Assembly: GCF_000092045.1 (NCBI RefSeq)
Contig: NC_007761.1
Coordinates: 809,001-873,000 of the forward strand
Length of the DNA stretch: 64,000 bases
Direction: 5' to 3'
Source of the DNA: Rhizobium etli CFN 42
GTDB taxonomy: Bacteria; Pseudomonadota; Alphaproteobacteria; Rhizobiales; Rhizobiaceae
The notes below the pieces were generated by a model. That model was not told the DNA's origin, made no database searches, and saw nothing but the letters and a program-made list of their open reading frames with translations. This document shows, piece after piece, positions 36,367 to 44,916 of the stretch. Position 1 is the first letter of the stretch. Each line of letters opens with the position of its first letter. The position numbers were made by a program, and so were the translations under genes.

Positions 36367-37263
36367 TCAGCGCTCCCAATAGGGAACCGGCCCGTAAAGC
36401 TCGGTGAGATAATCGATGAACAGCCGCACCTTGGCCGGCAGGAACTGTCGGCTGGGATAGACGGCCGAAAGCGTGACATTGTGCGAGCCCTCATAGGCGG
36501 GAAGCACCTGCACCAAGCGGCCGCTCTTAAGCTCATTGCCGATATCCCAGGTGGAGCGCAGCGCGATCCCGAGGCCTGATATGACAGCCTCACGGATCAC
36601 CTCGCTGGAATTGGTGATCAGCATGCCGTCCGGCCGCAGGCTTAGGGGGCCATCCGGTCCGTTCAGCCGCCAGGTATCGCCATTGTGCGCCGGCAGGCAG
36701 CGATGATGTTTGAGCTCGTCGATATCCCGGGGCTCGCCATGTGCCGCTAGGTAATCCGCCGAGGCACAGAGCAGCCGGCGCACCGGCGCCAGCCGCCGGG
36801 CGACGAGGCTGGAATCGGTCAGTTCGGCGATCCGGATCGCCAGATCGAAGCCGCCGCCGATGATGTCGCTGAATTCGTCGGTCAGCACAAGGTTGATCGC
36901 AAGCTCCGGATGGGCCTGCATGAAGGCCGTCAGATGCGGCGCGATATGCATGCGGCCGAACGAGGTCGGCGCCGAGATCTTCAGGGTGCCGTGCATCTGC
37001 GCCGAGCGGCCGGAAATGTAGAATTCGGCCTCCTCCAACCCGGCGAGAATGCCGAGAACGCGGTCGTAAAAACCCTGTCCGGCTTCTGTCAGCGAGATCT
37101 GCCGCGTCGTGCGCTGCAGAAGCCGGGTGCCGAGCCGGTCCTCCAGCCGCTTGATCCGCTTGGAGACGACGGCGGGGGAAAAGCCGAGCGCCCGGCCAGC
37201 GAGCGACATGCTTCCCGTTGCGACGACCTTGGCAAAGATTTCGAGATCACCCAGATTGGTCAT
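36367..37263 (-). CDS. LysR-family regulator, divergent from glcDEF
   Basis: The start is ATG 37263 (MTNLGDLEIFAKVVATGSMS). The 298-residue product has a helix-turn-helix at about residues 15-62 (SMSLAGRALGFSPAVVSKRI, RLEDRLGTRLLQRTTRQ) and a LysR_substrate domain. It is divergently placed 140 bases from glcD, so control of the glycolate oxidase operon is likely. The usual regulator of glc in E. coli is a GntR protein (GlcC), so this would be a different arrangement. The ligand could be glycolate or a related hydroxy acid (inference). Confidence 0.9.
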   Translation of the reverse strand: MTNLGDLEIFAKVVATGSMSLAGRALGFSPAVVSKRIKRLEDRLGTRLLQRTTRQISLTEAGQGFYDRVLGILAGLEEAEFYISGRSAQMHGTLKISAPTSFGRMHIAPHLTAFMQAHPELAINLVLTDEFSDIIGGGFDLAIRIAELTDSSLVARRLAPVRRLLCASADYLAAHGEPRDIDELKHHRCLPAHNGDTWRLNGPDGPLSLRPDGMLITNSSEVIREAVISGLGIALRSTWDIGNELKSGRLVQVLPAYEGSHNVTLSAVYPSRQFLPAKVRLFIDYLTELYGPVPYWER

Positions 37264-37403
37264 AAACTTTGTGTCTTTTTCCCCTTTTGACATAAGTGCT
37301 TAGCATTTGCGCCACTATTGGGAAAGTGCTAAGCCGATCGCATGGCGGCAAGGGGTTCGAGGCCTGTTCCCGCCGTCGTCTTCCGGGAGCCAGGGAGAAG
37401 GCC

Positions 37404-38843
37404 ATGTCCGACGCCATTCCGTTTCTTGCCCCCCGTGCCGACGTGCTGGCGCGCCGCGCCGCGATCGTCGCCGATCTGACCGATCTCCTGCCGCCGGAAT
37501 GCCTGATCCATCAGGCGCGCGAGCTGGTGCCCTTCGAAACCGACGCTTTCGTTTCCTATCGCCGCCTGCCGCTCGCCGTCGCCCTGCCGCGCACCACGGC
37601 CGAGGTTTCGGCCGTCATGCGTTATTGTCACCGCTACGGCATTCCCGTCGTACCGCGCGGCGCCGGCACCTCGCTTTCGGGCGGCGCCATTCCGCAGGAG
37701 GATGCGGTCGTGCTCGGCCTGTCGAAGATGAACAGCATCCTCGAAATCGACCTGGTGAACCGTGTCGCCGTTGTTCAGGCGGGCGTCACCAATCTCAATA
37801 TTTCGGAATCCGTCTCCGCCGACGGCTTCTTCTACGCGCCTGATCCGAGTTCGCAGCTCGCCTGCACGATCGGCGGCAATATCGGCATGAATTCCGGTGG
37901 CGCCCACTGCCTGAAATATGGCGTCACCACCAACAATCTGCTCGGCGTCCGAATGGTGCTGGTCGACGGCACGGTGATCGAGCTCGGCGGCAAGGCGCTG
38001 GATGCGGCGGGTTACGATCTGCTCGGTCTCGTCTGCGGCCATGAAGGCCAGCTCGGCATCGTCACCGAGGCGACCGTGCGCCTGATCGCCAAGCCCGAAG
38101 GTGCGCGCCCGGTGCTCTTCGGCTTCGAAAGCTCGGAAGAGGCGGGCGCCTGCGTCGCCGATGTCATCGCCGCCGGCATCATCCCCGTTGCGATCGAATT
38201 CATGGACAAGCCGGCGATCGAGATCTGCGAGGCCTTTGCCCATGCCGGCTACCCCCTCGATGTCGGCGCACTCCTGATCGTCGAGGTCGAAGGATCGGAA
38301 GCGGAGATGGACGCCACGCTGAAGGACGTCGTCGAGATCGCCCGCCGCCACGGCGTCAAGACCGTGCGCGAATGCCAGTCGGCGACCGAAGCGGCGCTGA
38401 TCTGGAAGGGCCGCAAATCCGCCTTCGGCGCCACCGGCCGCATCGCCGACTACATCTGCATGGACGGCACGGTGCCGCTCAGCCAGCTGTCGCACGTGCT
38501 GAAGAGAACCGCCGAGATCGTCGATCACTACGGGCTACGCGTCGCCAACGTCTTCCACGCCGGCGACGGCAACATGCATCCGCTGATCCTCTTCAACGCC
38601 AATGATCCGCAGGATGCTGCCCGCGCCGAGGCCGCCGGCAACGATATCCTGAAGCTGTGTGTCGACGCCGGCGGCTGCCTCACCGGCGAGCACGGTGTCG
38701 GCATCGAAAAGCGTGACCTGATGCGGCACCAGTATTCAGAGGCCGATCTCGCCCAGCAGATGGCGGTGCGCGCCGCCTTTGATCCCGGCTGGCTGCTCAA
38801 TCCGTCGAAGGTCTTTCCGCTGGAAGGGCGCCCCGCCGCATGA
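37404..38843 (+). CDS. glcD: Glycolate oxidase subunit GlcD (FAD-linked)
   Basis: The start is ATG 37404 after AGGGAGAAGG. The 479-residue flavoprotein oxidises glycolate (or a related 2-hydroxy acid) to glyoxylate. The PCMH-type FAD domain has VPRGAGTSLSGGAIP and IGGNIGMNSGGAHCLKYG, and the C-terminal FAD-oxidase domain has VFHAGDGNMHPLILF and ends with GCLTGEHGVGIEKRDLM. The stop overlaps the glcE ATG. GlcD, GlcE and GlcF form one membrane-associated complex. Confidence 0.95.
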   Translation: MSDAIPFLAPRADVLARRAAIVADLTDLLPPECLIHQARELVPFETDAFVSYRRLPLAVALPRTTAEVSAVMRYCHRYGIPVVPRGAGTSLSGGAIPQEDAVVLGLSKMNSILEIDLVNRVAVVQAGVTNLNISESVSADGFFYAPDPSSQLACTIGGNIGMNSGGAHCLKYGVTTNNLLGVRMVLVDGTVIELGGKALDAAGYDLLGLVCGHEGQLGIVTEATVRLIAKPEGARPVLFGFESSEEAGACVADVIAAGIIPVAIEFMDKPAIEICEAFAHAGYPLDVGALLIVEVEGSEAEMDATLKDVVEIARRHGVKTVRECQSATEAALIWKGRKSAFGATGRIADYICMDGTVPLSQLSHVLKRTAEIVDHYGLRVANVFHAGDGNMHPLILFNANDPQDAARAEAAGNDILKLCVDAGGCLTGEHGVGIEKRDLMRHQYSEADLAQQMAVRAAFDPGWLLNPSKVFPLEGRPAA

Positions 38844-40039
38844 TCGATCTGATGCCGACGAGCGAGGAACAGGCGGCGGCGATCGTTCGCGCCCATGCGC
38901 AGATGAACCGGCCACTCGCGATCTGCGGCGGCGATACGCGCTCGGGTTTCGGCAATGCCGTCGCCGCCGAAGACCGGCTGCGATCGATCAGGCTTTCCGG
39001 CATCATCGCCTACAATCCCGGCGAGATGGTCATGACAGCCCGTTCGGGTACGCCGCTTGCCGAGGTCGAGGCGGCGCTGTCCGAAAATGGCCAGATGCTT
39101 GCCTTCGAGCCGATGGATCATCGCCCCATTATGGCCAGGTCCGGCGAGCCGACCATCGGCGGCGTCTTTGCCGCCAATGTCTCTGGCCCGCGCCGCCTGA
39201 TTGCGGGCGCTGCCCGCGACAGCTTGCTCGGCGTGCGCTTCGTCAACGGCAGCGGCGAGATCATCAAGGCCGGCGGTCGGGTGATGAAGAATGTCACCGG
39301 CCTCGATCTCGTCAAGCTGATCGCCGGTTCGCACGGCACGCTGGGTTTTCTGACCGAAGTCACCTTCCGCGTGCCGCCGCGCCCTAAGACGGAACGGACG
39401 GTGGTCCTATCGGGCCTCAACGATGCCGAAGCGGCCAGCGCCATGGCGACGGCGATGGCGCTGCCGGTCGAAGTCTCGGGTGCGGCCCATCTGCCTTTGA
39501 CGGTGACGTGGAAATTCCTCAGCGGCAAATTGCCCGAGGGCGAGGCGACAGTTCTGCGCATCGAGGGCTCGGCTGGCTCTGTCGAGGTGCGCGTCGAAAA
39601 GCTTGCGGCGGCAATGTCCGCTTTCGCCACGGTCACGCAGCTGGATGAGAGGGAAAGCCGCAGGCTCTGGCGGGAAATCCGCGATGTGCTGCCTTATGCC
39701 GACGGCACGGGACGGCCGGTCTGGCGCGTCTCGGTCGCCCCCAGCACCGGCCATCAGCTGGTTGCGGCGCTGCGTCTCGAGGCCGGTGTCGACGCCTTCT
39801 ACGACTGGCAGGGCGGTCTTGTCTGGATGCGTATGGAGGCGGAGCCGGAGGCCGAACTGATCCGCCGCTTCGTCAAAGGGCTCGGCGGTGGTCATGCGAC
39901 GCTGATCCGCGCCTCCGTTGCGGCAAGGGCAGCGACCGCCGCCTTTCACCCGGAGTCCGAGGCGGTGGCGATGCTGTCGCGGCGGGTGAAGGAGAAGTTC
40001 GATCCGGCGGGGATATTCAATCCGGGGAAGATGGGGTGA
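38840..40039 (+). CDS. glcE: Glycolate oxidase subunit GlcE
   Basis: A 399-residue FAD-binding subunit. The N-terminal FAD-binding_4 domain includes RPLAICGGDTRSGFGN, ARSGEPTIGGVFAANVSGPR and GRVMKNVTGLDLVKL. The C-terminus has IFNPGKMG. ATG overlaps the glcD stop (ATGA at 38840-38843), so translation is coupled. It is somewhat longer than E. coli GlcE. A RIME-like palindrome lies between this gene and glcF. Confidence 0.93.
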   Translation: MIDLMPTSEEQAAAIVRAHAQMNRPLAICGGDTRSGFGNAVAAEDRLRSIRLSGIIAYNPGEMVMTARSGTPLAEVEAALSENGQMLAFEPMDHRPIMARSGEPTIGGVFAANVSGPRRLIAGAARDSLLGVRFVNGSGEIIKAGGRVMKNVTGLDLVKLIAGSHGTLGFLTEVTFRVPPRPKTERTVVLSGLNDAEAASAMATAMALPVEVSGAAHLPLTVTWKFLSGKLPEGEATVLRIEGSAGSVEVRVEKLAAAMSAFATVTQLDERESRRLWREIRDVLPYADGTGRPVWRVSVAPSTGHQLVAALRLEAGVDAFYDWQGGLVWMRMEAEPEAELIRRFVKGLGGGHATLIRASVAARAATAAFHPESEAVAMLSRRVKEKFDPAGIFNPGKMG

Positions 40040-40065
40040 GAGGTAAGATGGCTTTGCGCGCGGCT

Positions 40066-40243
40066 CACCCCCCTCTGTCCTGCCGGACATCTCCCCCACA
40101 AGGGGGGAGATCGCCAAAGGGTTGGACCATCGCTCCCTACCTGGCGCGTAGCAGTCACAGAACGTTCGTTGGTTGGGGAAGCCATCAATTCTATCCGATC
40201 TCCCCCCTTGTGGGGGAGATGTCCGGCAGGACAGAGGGGGGTG
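40066..40243. repeat. RIME-like palindromic element inside the glc operon
   Basis: A 48-bp arm at 40066-40113 (CACCCCCCTCTGTCCTGCCG then CATCTCCCCCACAAGG onward) is matched perfectly in inverse by 40196-40243, with an 82-bp loop between. The arms carry the CTCCCCCACAAGGGG core known from Rhizobium-specific intergenic mosaic elements. It fills most of the glcE-glcF gap (40040-40290). A similar element lies at 52852-53037. Confidence 0.9.
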
Positions 40244-40290
40244 CCCCAGGCGAAGCGCTTGAGATCTTCCCAAAGCGGAGGCCCCGCTAG

Positions 40291-41601
40291 ATGCAAACCA
40301 ACTTCACCCCCGCCCAGCTCGCCGACCCTGATGTCGCCGAATCGGAAAAAATTCTGCGCAAATGCGTCCACTGCGGCTTCTGCACCGCCACCTGTCCCAC
40401 CTATGTGACGCTCGGCAACGAGCTCGACAGTCCGCGCGGCCGCATCTATCTGATCAAGGACATGCTGGAAAACGGTCGGCCCGCTGATGCCGAAGTCGTC
40501 ACTCATATCGACCGCTGCCTCTCCTGCCTTGCCTGCGTCACCACCTGTCCCTCGGGTGTCGACTATATGCATCTGGTCGATCACGCCCGCGCCCATATCG
40601 AAAAGACCTACAAGCGTCCGTTGGTGAACCGGCTGACGCGCGCGCTCCTGGCGGCCGTGCTGCCCTATCCCGGCCGGTTCCGCCTGGCGCTCCATCTCGC
40701 CCGCCTCGGCCGCCCTTTCGCCGGCCTGATGCGCGGGGCGGCGCTCAAACCCTTCGCCGCCATGCTGGCGCTTGCACCACGGCGCCTTCCGGCCGCCTCG
40801 GATCTTTCAAAACCCGGCACCTACCGGGCGGAGGCGGATCGGCGTGGCCGGGTGGCGATCCTTGCCGGCTGCGCCCAGCCGGTGCTTGATCCCGGCATCA
40901 ACGCGGCGGCGATCCGGCTCTTGACGCGGCTCGGTATCGAGGTTGTGGCGCCGAAGGGCGAGGTCTGCTGCGGTTCGCTCGTCCATCACATGGGCCGCGC
41001 CGAACAGGCGCTCGAAAGCGCGCGGGCCAATGTCGATGTCTGGACGCGCGAGATCGAAGGCCAGGGCCTCGACGCGATCATCATCACCGCTTCGGGCTGC
41101 GGCACGACGATCAAGGATTACGGCCACATGCTGCGGCTCGACCCCGCCTATGCGGCAAAGGCCGCCAGGGTCTCGGCGCTGGCAAAGGACATCACCGAAT
41201 ATCTGGCGACCCTCGACCTGCCGGCCCATATGCCGAGGGGCATCACGGTCGCCTATCACTCTGCCTGTTCGATGCAGCACGGCCAGCGCATCACCCTGGC
41301 GCCGAAATCCTTGCTGAATGCGGCGGGTTTTACGGTGCGCGATCCGGCCGAAGGCCATCTCTGTTGCGGCTCGGCCGGCACTTACAACATCATGCAGCCA
41401 GAGATTTCGGCGGCGCTGAAGGCGCGCAAGGTCAAAAACATCGAGGCCACCAAGGCCGATATCATCGCCACCGGCAACATCGGCTGCATCACCCAGATCG
41501 CCACCGGCACCGCGATCCCGATCCTGCATACGGTCGAGCTGCTCGATTGGGCCTATGGCGGCGCTATGCCGGAAAAATTAACAGGTTTGCCATTAGGCTG
41601 A
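40291..41601 (+). CDS. glcF: Glycolate oxidase iron-sulfur subunit GlcF
   Basis: A 436-residue protein with two 4Fe-4S clusters near the N-terminus: CVHCGFCTATCP (about residues 26-37) and CLSCLACVTTCP (about residues 76-87). Two CCG domains follow (EVCCGSLVHHMG and GHLCCGSAGTYN), which bind further cofactors. It passes electrons from the flavin subunits toward the quinone pool. The start ATG 40291 follows GGAGG at 40279-40283. The RIME-like palindrome upstream could weaken its expression relative to glcDE. Confidence 0.95.
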   Translation: MQTNFTPAQLADPDVAESEKILRKCVHCGFCTATCPTYVTLGNELDSPRGRIYLIKDMLENGRPADAEVVTHIDRCLSCLACVTTCPSGVDYMHLVDHARAHIEKTYKRPLVNRLTRALLAAVLPYPGRFRLALHLARLGRPFAGLMRGAALKPFAAMLALAPRRLPAASDLSKPGTYRAEADRRGRVAILAGCAQPVLDPGINAAAIRLLTRLGIEVVAPKGEVCCGSLVHHMGRAEQALESARANVDVWTREIEGQGLDAIIITASGCGTTIKDYGHMLRLDPAYAAKAARVSALAKDITEYLATLDLPAHMPRGITVAYHSACSMQHGQRITLAPKSLLNAAGFTVRDPAEGHLCCGSAGTYNIMQPEISAALKARKVKNIEATKADIIATGNIGCITQIATGTAIPILHTVELLDWAYGGAMPEKLTGLPLG

Positions 41602-41647
41602 AGAGAATGCAGCGGGCCGATCCGGGCCGCTACCGGGAGGTTGGGCG

Positions 41648-42088
41648 ATGCGGCTGGGAATGATTGTATTTGTGGGACTGCTTGCTGGGGCAGGCGCAGC
41701 CCATGCCGACAGCCGTCTATTTTGTTCCGCCGATGATGCGCAAGCGCGCTTCACGCTCGAAAGCGGGTTTGCAAGCGACGCCGGTCACCGGCTCAACCAT
41801 TTCCGCGGCGCGCTTATTGTCAAGGATCCCGCCCAAGCCCCGACCTTTGCGAAACGTGTGTTCGAATCCCAGCACCTGAGCAATCACTGGTCGCGCGATG
41901 GCGAGCTGCTGCTGGAAGTCTTCGATGACGGCGGTGACGATACCGAAGGGGCAACGCTGGATCTGGTGGTGGTCGCCGGCGTGCGCGGCAAGCCGGCAGC
42001 GAATTTCCGCGGCACCTATTCCCTGACGATCGAGGGCGGCAGCAAACCTTACGCTGCCGAGGGCAAGGTCAGTTGCGGCTCGAAATAG
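41648..42088 (+). CDS. Hypothetical periplasmic protein
   Basis: A 146-residue protein. It starts with a signal peptide (MRLGMIVFVGLLAGAGAAHA, likely cut after AHA). The mature part is a small beta-rich domain with two cysteines (CSADD near residue 26 and SCGSK at the end) that may form a disulfide. I recognise no family. ATG follows GGGAGG by about 6 bases. It lies 46 bases after glcF, so it could share the glc transcript, but no functional link is visible. Confidence 0.7.
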   Translation: MRLGMIVFVGLLAGAGAAHADSRLFCSADDAQARFTLESGFASDAGHRLNHFRGALIVKDPAQAPTFAKRVFESQHLSNHWSRDGELLLEVFDDGGDDTEGATLDLVVVAGVRGKPAANFRGTYSLTIEGGSKPYAAEGKVSCGSK

Positions 42089-42146
42089 AGCAATTTCAGG
42101 AAAGGTGTGAGCGGTTTTCCGTCCAAAGTTTCGCCCAGACAAAAAG

Positions 42147-42188
42147 TTAGAGCGGTCCTGCTTTCATCAAAAGCAGGACCGCTCTAAC
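42147..42188. repeat. Perfect 18-bp inverted repeat between convergent genes
   Basis: TTAGAGCGGTCCTGCTTT is mirrored by AAAGCAGGACCGCTCTAA with a six-base loop (CATCAA). It lies between the 41648 gene and the convergent outer-membrane gene, so it may act as a two-way terminator, but there is no T-run of note. It also fits the class of dispersed rhizobial hairpins starting AGAGC. Confidence 0.75.
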
Positions 42189-42210
42189 GCTGCAGCCGAA
42201 ATTCAATTCA

Positions 42211-42885
42211 TTACCAGTGGAACGAGACGCCGACATTGACGGCGTTGGTGAAGATGTTGGTCTTCAGTCGGTCGCCGCTGTCGATCGGAACGTCGACGCG
42301 CGAATAAGTGCCCTTGTATTCGACGAAGGTCGACCAGCGGTCGGTCACCTTGAAGTCGACGCCGGCCTGGGCCTGCAGCGTCACGCCGCCGAATTCATAA
42401 GCCCATGTCTTGCCCTCGGGGCGAATCACTTCGACATGCGGAATGTTCACACCGATGCCAGCGCCGAGATAGGGCGTCCAGCGGCGGGTCGGATCCTGGA
42501 AGCGATAGAGACCGTTCACGGTGAGCAGGTTCAGGCCGTCGGTGAATTCGAAATGCGACCAGCCGGCCTTGGCGAGCGTGTCGTCGTCGGCATAGACCTT
42601 GTCATGGGTATAATCGAGCGAGATACCCCAGTTCGGCTTGTTGAAATTCTCAAGCCACCAGGTGACGCGGCCCCCGTAATAGGGCGGGCTGCCGAAGGAT
42701 TTGCCTTCCCAGCCGGCTGTGAAATGCGTGCCGTCCGAGACGTCGACGCCGCTGTGCGGTGCGGTCTGATAACCGCCGTAGATGGAGAATTCCAGGTCTT
42801 CCGCCGAGGCGGAGGCTGCTGAACAGATGGTGAAAAGCGCGATGCCCGCAAGCAGGGAGGCGGAAGAACGCAGCGCATATGTCAT
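42211..42885 (-). CDS. Outer-membrane beta-barrel protein, LpxQ-like (lipid A oxidase) candidate
   Basis: The start is ATG 42885 (MTYALRSSASLLAGIALFTI). A signal peptide ends near SASA (about residue 22). The mature ~200 residues alternate as beta strands (YGGYQTAPHSGVDVSDG, WGISLDYTHDKVYADDD, YLGAGIGVNIPHVEV, VEYKGTYSRVDVPI) and end with an aromatic FHW, the usual outer-membrane insertion signal. The pattern matches rhizobial proteins annotated as lipid A oxidase (LpxQ), which convert the proximal glucosamine of lipid A to 2-aminogluconate. That identity is from memory and needs checking; OmpW-like barrels are the alternative. Confidence 0.6.
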   Translation of the reverse strand: MTYALRSSASLLAGIALFTICSAASASAEDLEFSIYGGYQTAPHSGVDVSDGTHFTAGWEGKSFGSPPYYGGRVTWWLENFNKPNWGISLDYTHDKVYADDDTLAKAGWSHFEFTDGLNLLTVNGLYRFQDPTRRWTPYLGAGIGVNIPHVEVIRPEGKTWAYEFGGVTLQAQAGVDFKVTDRWSTFVEYKGTYSRVDVPIDSGDRLKTNIFTNAVNVGVSFHW

Positions 42886-42954
42886 TGAATAGCCCCGATA
42901 TTGCAAATATGTCGACTCTTAGGCACCAGTGCCAGCTTTCCGCCGTAAAGTCTA

Positions 42955-42986
42955 AGGAAAAGAAAAGGCGCCTCGAACTGCGCCTT
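42955..42986 (-). terminator. Terminator of the first L,D-transpeptidase gene
   Basis: On the minus strand AAGGCGC-AGTTCGAG-GCGCCTT is followed by TTCTTTTCCTT. It starts 22 bases after the stop of the gene at 43008-43700. Confidence 0.7.
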
Positions 42987-43007
42987 TCGTTTTTTCGCAA
43001 GTGTTGC

Positions 43008-43700
43008 TCAGCCGCCGAACATCGTGCGCAACACGTCGATGCCCCTGTCCTCGAACGCCACCTTGCCCTGCTTGTTGCCGGGACCGATGACGATCACCTT
43101 GGTGCCGACGGGGGCGCGATCATAAAGATGCATCACGTCCTCATTCATCATGCGGATGCAGCCGGAAGACATGTTAAGGCCGATCGTCCAGGGCTGGTTG
43201 GTGCCATGGATGCGGAAGATGGTGTCGCGGCCGCCCTGATAGAGATACATGGCGCGGGCGCCGAGCGGATTGTCCTCGCCGCCTTCCTGGTAGGCGGGGA
43301 TGATGTGGCCTTTGGCGGCTTCGCGGCGGCGCATTTCGGCCGGCGGCGTCCATGCCGGCCATTCGGCCTTGCGGCCGATCTTGACGATACCAGACCAGCC
43401 GAAGCCGTCGCGGCCGACGCCGATACCGTAGCGGGTGGCGCGGTTGTTGCCTTCGACAAGGTAGAGATACTTGTTGTTGGTATCGATGATGACGGTGCCG
43501 GCCACTTCCGTCGTCACCAGGCGCACTTTCTTGCGCTTGAACTGCGGCTTCACATATTTCGGCATCTGCGCCACGCGCACGATCTGCGCCGGCTGCCGTG
43601 CATTGTCGGAAGCCGAGCCCGCAGGCGCGGCAAAGGCTGACGTGGATATCAAGGACAGGACAAGTCCGGCCGCGGCCAGTCCCGGCGTCAATTTGATCAT
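43008..43700 (-). CDS. L,D-transpeptidase (YkuD domain), exported
   Basis: A 230-residue protein with a signal peptide (MIKLTPGLAAAGLVLSLIST, cut near AFAA). The YkuD domain covers about residues 65-205: a beta strand region GTVIIDTNNKYLYLVEG, then FRIHGTNQPW and MSSGCIRMMNEDV, giving the catalytic His and Cys (about residue 181) with the SxGCIR box. It forms 3-3 peptidoglycan cross-links or links proteins such as lipoproteins or outer-membrane beta-barrels to peptidoglycan. A second, different copy lies upstream at 43938-44687. Confidence 0.92.
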   Translation of the reverse strand: MIKLTPGLAAAGLVLSLISTSAFAAPAGSASDNARQPAQIVRVAQMPKYVKPQFKRKKVRLVTTEVAGTVIIDTNNKYLYLVEGNNRATRYGIGVGRDGFGWSGIVKIGRKAEWPAWTPPAEMRRREAAKGHIIPAYQEGGEDNPLGARAMYLYQGGRDTIFRIHGTNQPWTIGLNMSSGCIRMMNEDVMHLYDRAPVGTKVIVIGPGNKQGKVAFEDRGIDVLRTMFGG

Positions 43701-43822
43701 GATTGGTTCCCCTCAAGCAAATCCGCCCGAAGCTACATGATCTTCTGCCCGATTCAAGATCGGTATGGCCGGATAAAGCAATTTTAGCGGGTGGAGCCGC
43801 CTGTTCTTGCGGCTTCATAGAG

Positions 43823-43853
43823 CATTTCCGTATTTCTCCCAAACACGGAAATG
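43823..43853. repeat. Inverted repeat between the two transpeptidase genes
   Basis: CATTTCCGT at 43823-43831 pairs with ACGGAAATG at 43845-43853 around a 13-base loop. The flanking AGAG and CCCT do not pair. It resembles small dispersed rhizobial hairpins and sits between the two L,D-transpeptidase genes. Confidence 0.5.
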
Positions 43854-43937
43854 CCCTACCTCTTTGTTTTTACACAGGTCCAAACGCAAAATCGCTGCAC
43901 AGTTTTGCTGGAATTGCTCTGGCTATTGCATGCGCCG

Positions 43938-44687
43938 TTACATGACGATGACGCGGGTTCCGACGCTGACGCGGTCGTAGAGATCGACGACGTCTTCGTT
44001 CCGCAGCCGGATGCAGCCGGAAGAAACGGCGCTGCCGATCGACCAGGGCGCATTGGTGCCATGGATGCGGTAGAGCGTCGAACCGAGATACATGGCGCGC
44101 GCGCCGAGCGGATTTTCCGGGCCGCCATCCATGCGCGCCGGCAGATAATGGCCCTTGGCGGCCTCCCGGCTGATCATCTCGGAGGGCGGCGTCCAGTCCG
44201 GCCATTCCTGCTTGCGGGTGATCTTGTGGGCGCCGGCCCATTCGAAGCCGGGCTTGCCGACGCCAACACCATAGCGCCGCGCCTTGCCGCCTTCCATCAC
44301 CAGGTAGAGAAAGCGGTTGTTGGTGTCGATGACGATCGTGCCGGGCTTTTCCATTGTGTCGTAATCGACCATCTGCGGCAGGTATTGCGGTTCGATCGGA
44401 TGGCGGATCGCCGGTATGCCGGGATTGATCGCTGAGACGGTCTGCGGTGCCGGCTGCGGCGCATGACGGATGACGCGGCGCTGGAAAAGCCCACGCTGCT
44501 GCGGCTGGACGACCGGCCGCTGGTAGACAACGGGGCGGACCGTGCCGCCGCCGAGCTGGTTGATCCATGGCGCGGTGAGGTCGGGGCTGAGGACGACGGG
44601 TGGTCGGGTGGCGTAGCGGTCCTCGGCAATGGCGGCGGTGGAGCATACGCCGAAGAGCGCGGCGGCAAGAACAAGCTGTTTCATCAT
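43938..44687 (-). CDS. L,D-transpeptidase (YkuD domain), exported
   Basis: A 249-residue protein with signal peptide MMKQLVLAAALFGVCSTAAI (cut near AIAE). A proline/arginine-rich linker (about residues 25-100, with QRRVIRHAPQPAPQ) precedes the YkuD domain with IHGTNAPWSIGSAVSSGCIR (catalytic His and Cys; Cys near residue 225). The C-terminal end is short, just after the Cys loop. The domain is only moderately like that of the neighbour at 43008; the linker is unrelated, so this is an old paralogue rather than a recent duplicate. Confidence 0.92.
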   Translation of the reverse strand: MMKQLVLAAALFGVCSTAAIAEDRYATRPPVVLSPDLTAPWINQLGGGTVRPVVYQRPVVQPQQRGLFQRRVIRHAPQPAPQTVSAINPGIPAIRHPIEPQYLPQMVDYDTMEKPGTIVIDTNNRFLYLVMEGGKARRYGVGVGKPGFEWAGAHKITRKQEWPDWTPPSEMISREAAKGHYLPARMDGGPENPLGARAMYLGSTLYRIHGTNAPWSIGSAVSSGCIRLRNEDVVDLYDRVSVGTRVIVM

Positions 44688-44916
44688 CGGACGGACTCTC
44701 TACAAATGGCCGAAAATGCAATGGCGGGACTGTCCGCCTGGGCGGAGATGTTCCGCCCGGGAAAGACGCTGCCACCTGATCCGCCAGCGAATGGTAAAGA
44801 TCGATTCATGAAAGGCCGACCGACCGAATAAACTTTTCGTCAGGGTTACCGTCCGGTTTGGAAAGACGGTTTGCAAATGGTAAAGCGACAAGCGTGACCG
44901 GAGAACGAAGCGGAAT

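Noticed and set aside
37329..38528. Minus-strand frame opposite glcD (399 codons)
   Set aside because: Antisense shadow; GlcD is certain on the plus strand.
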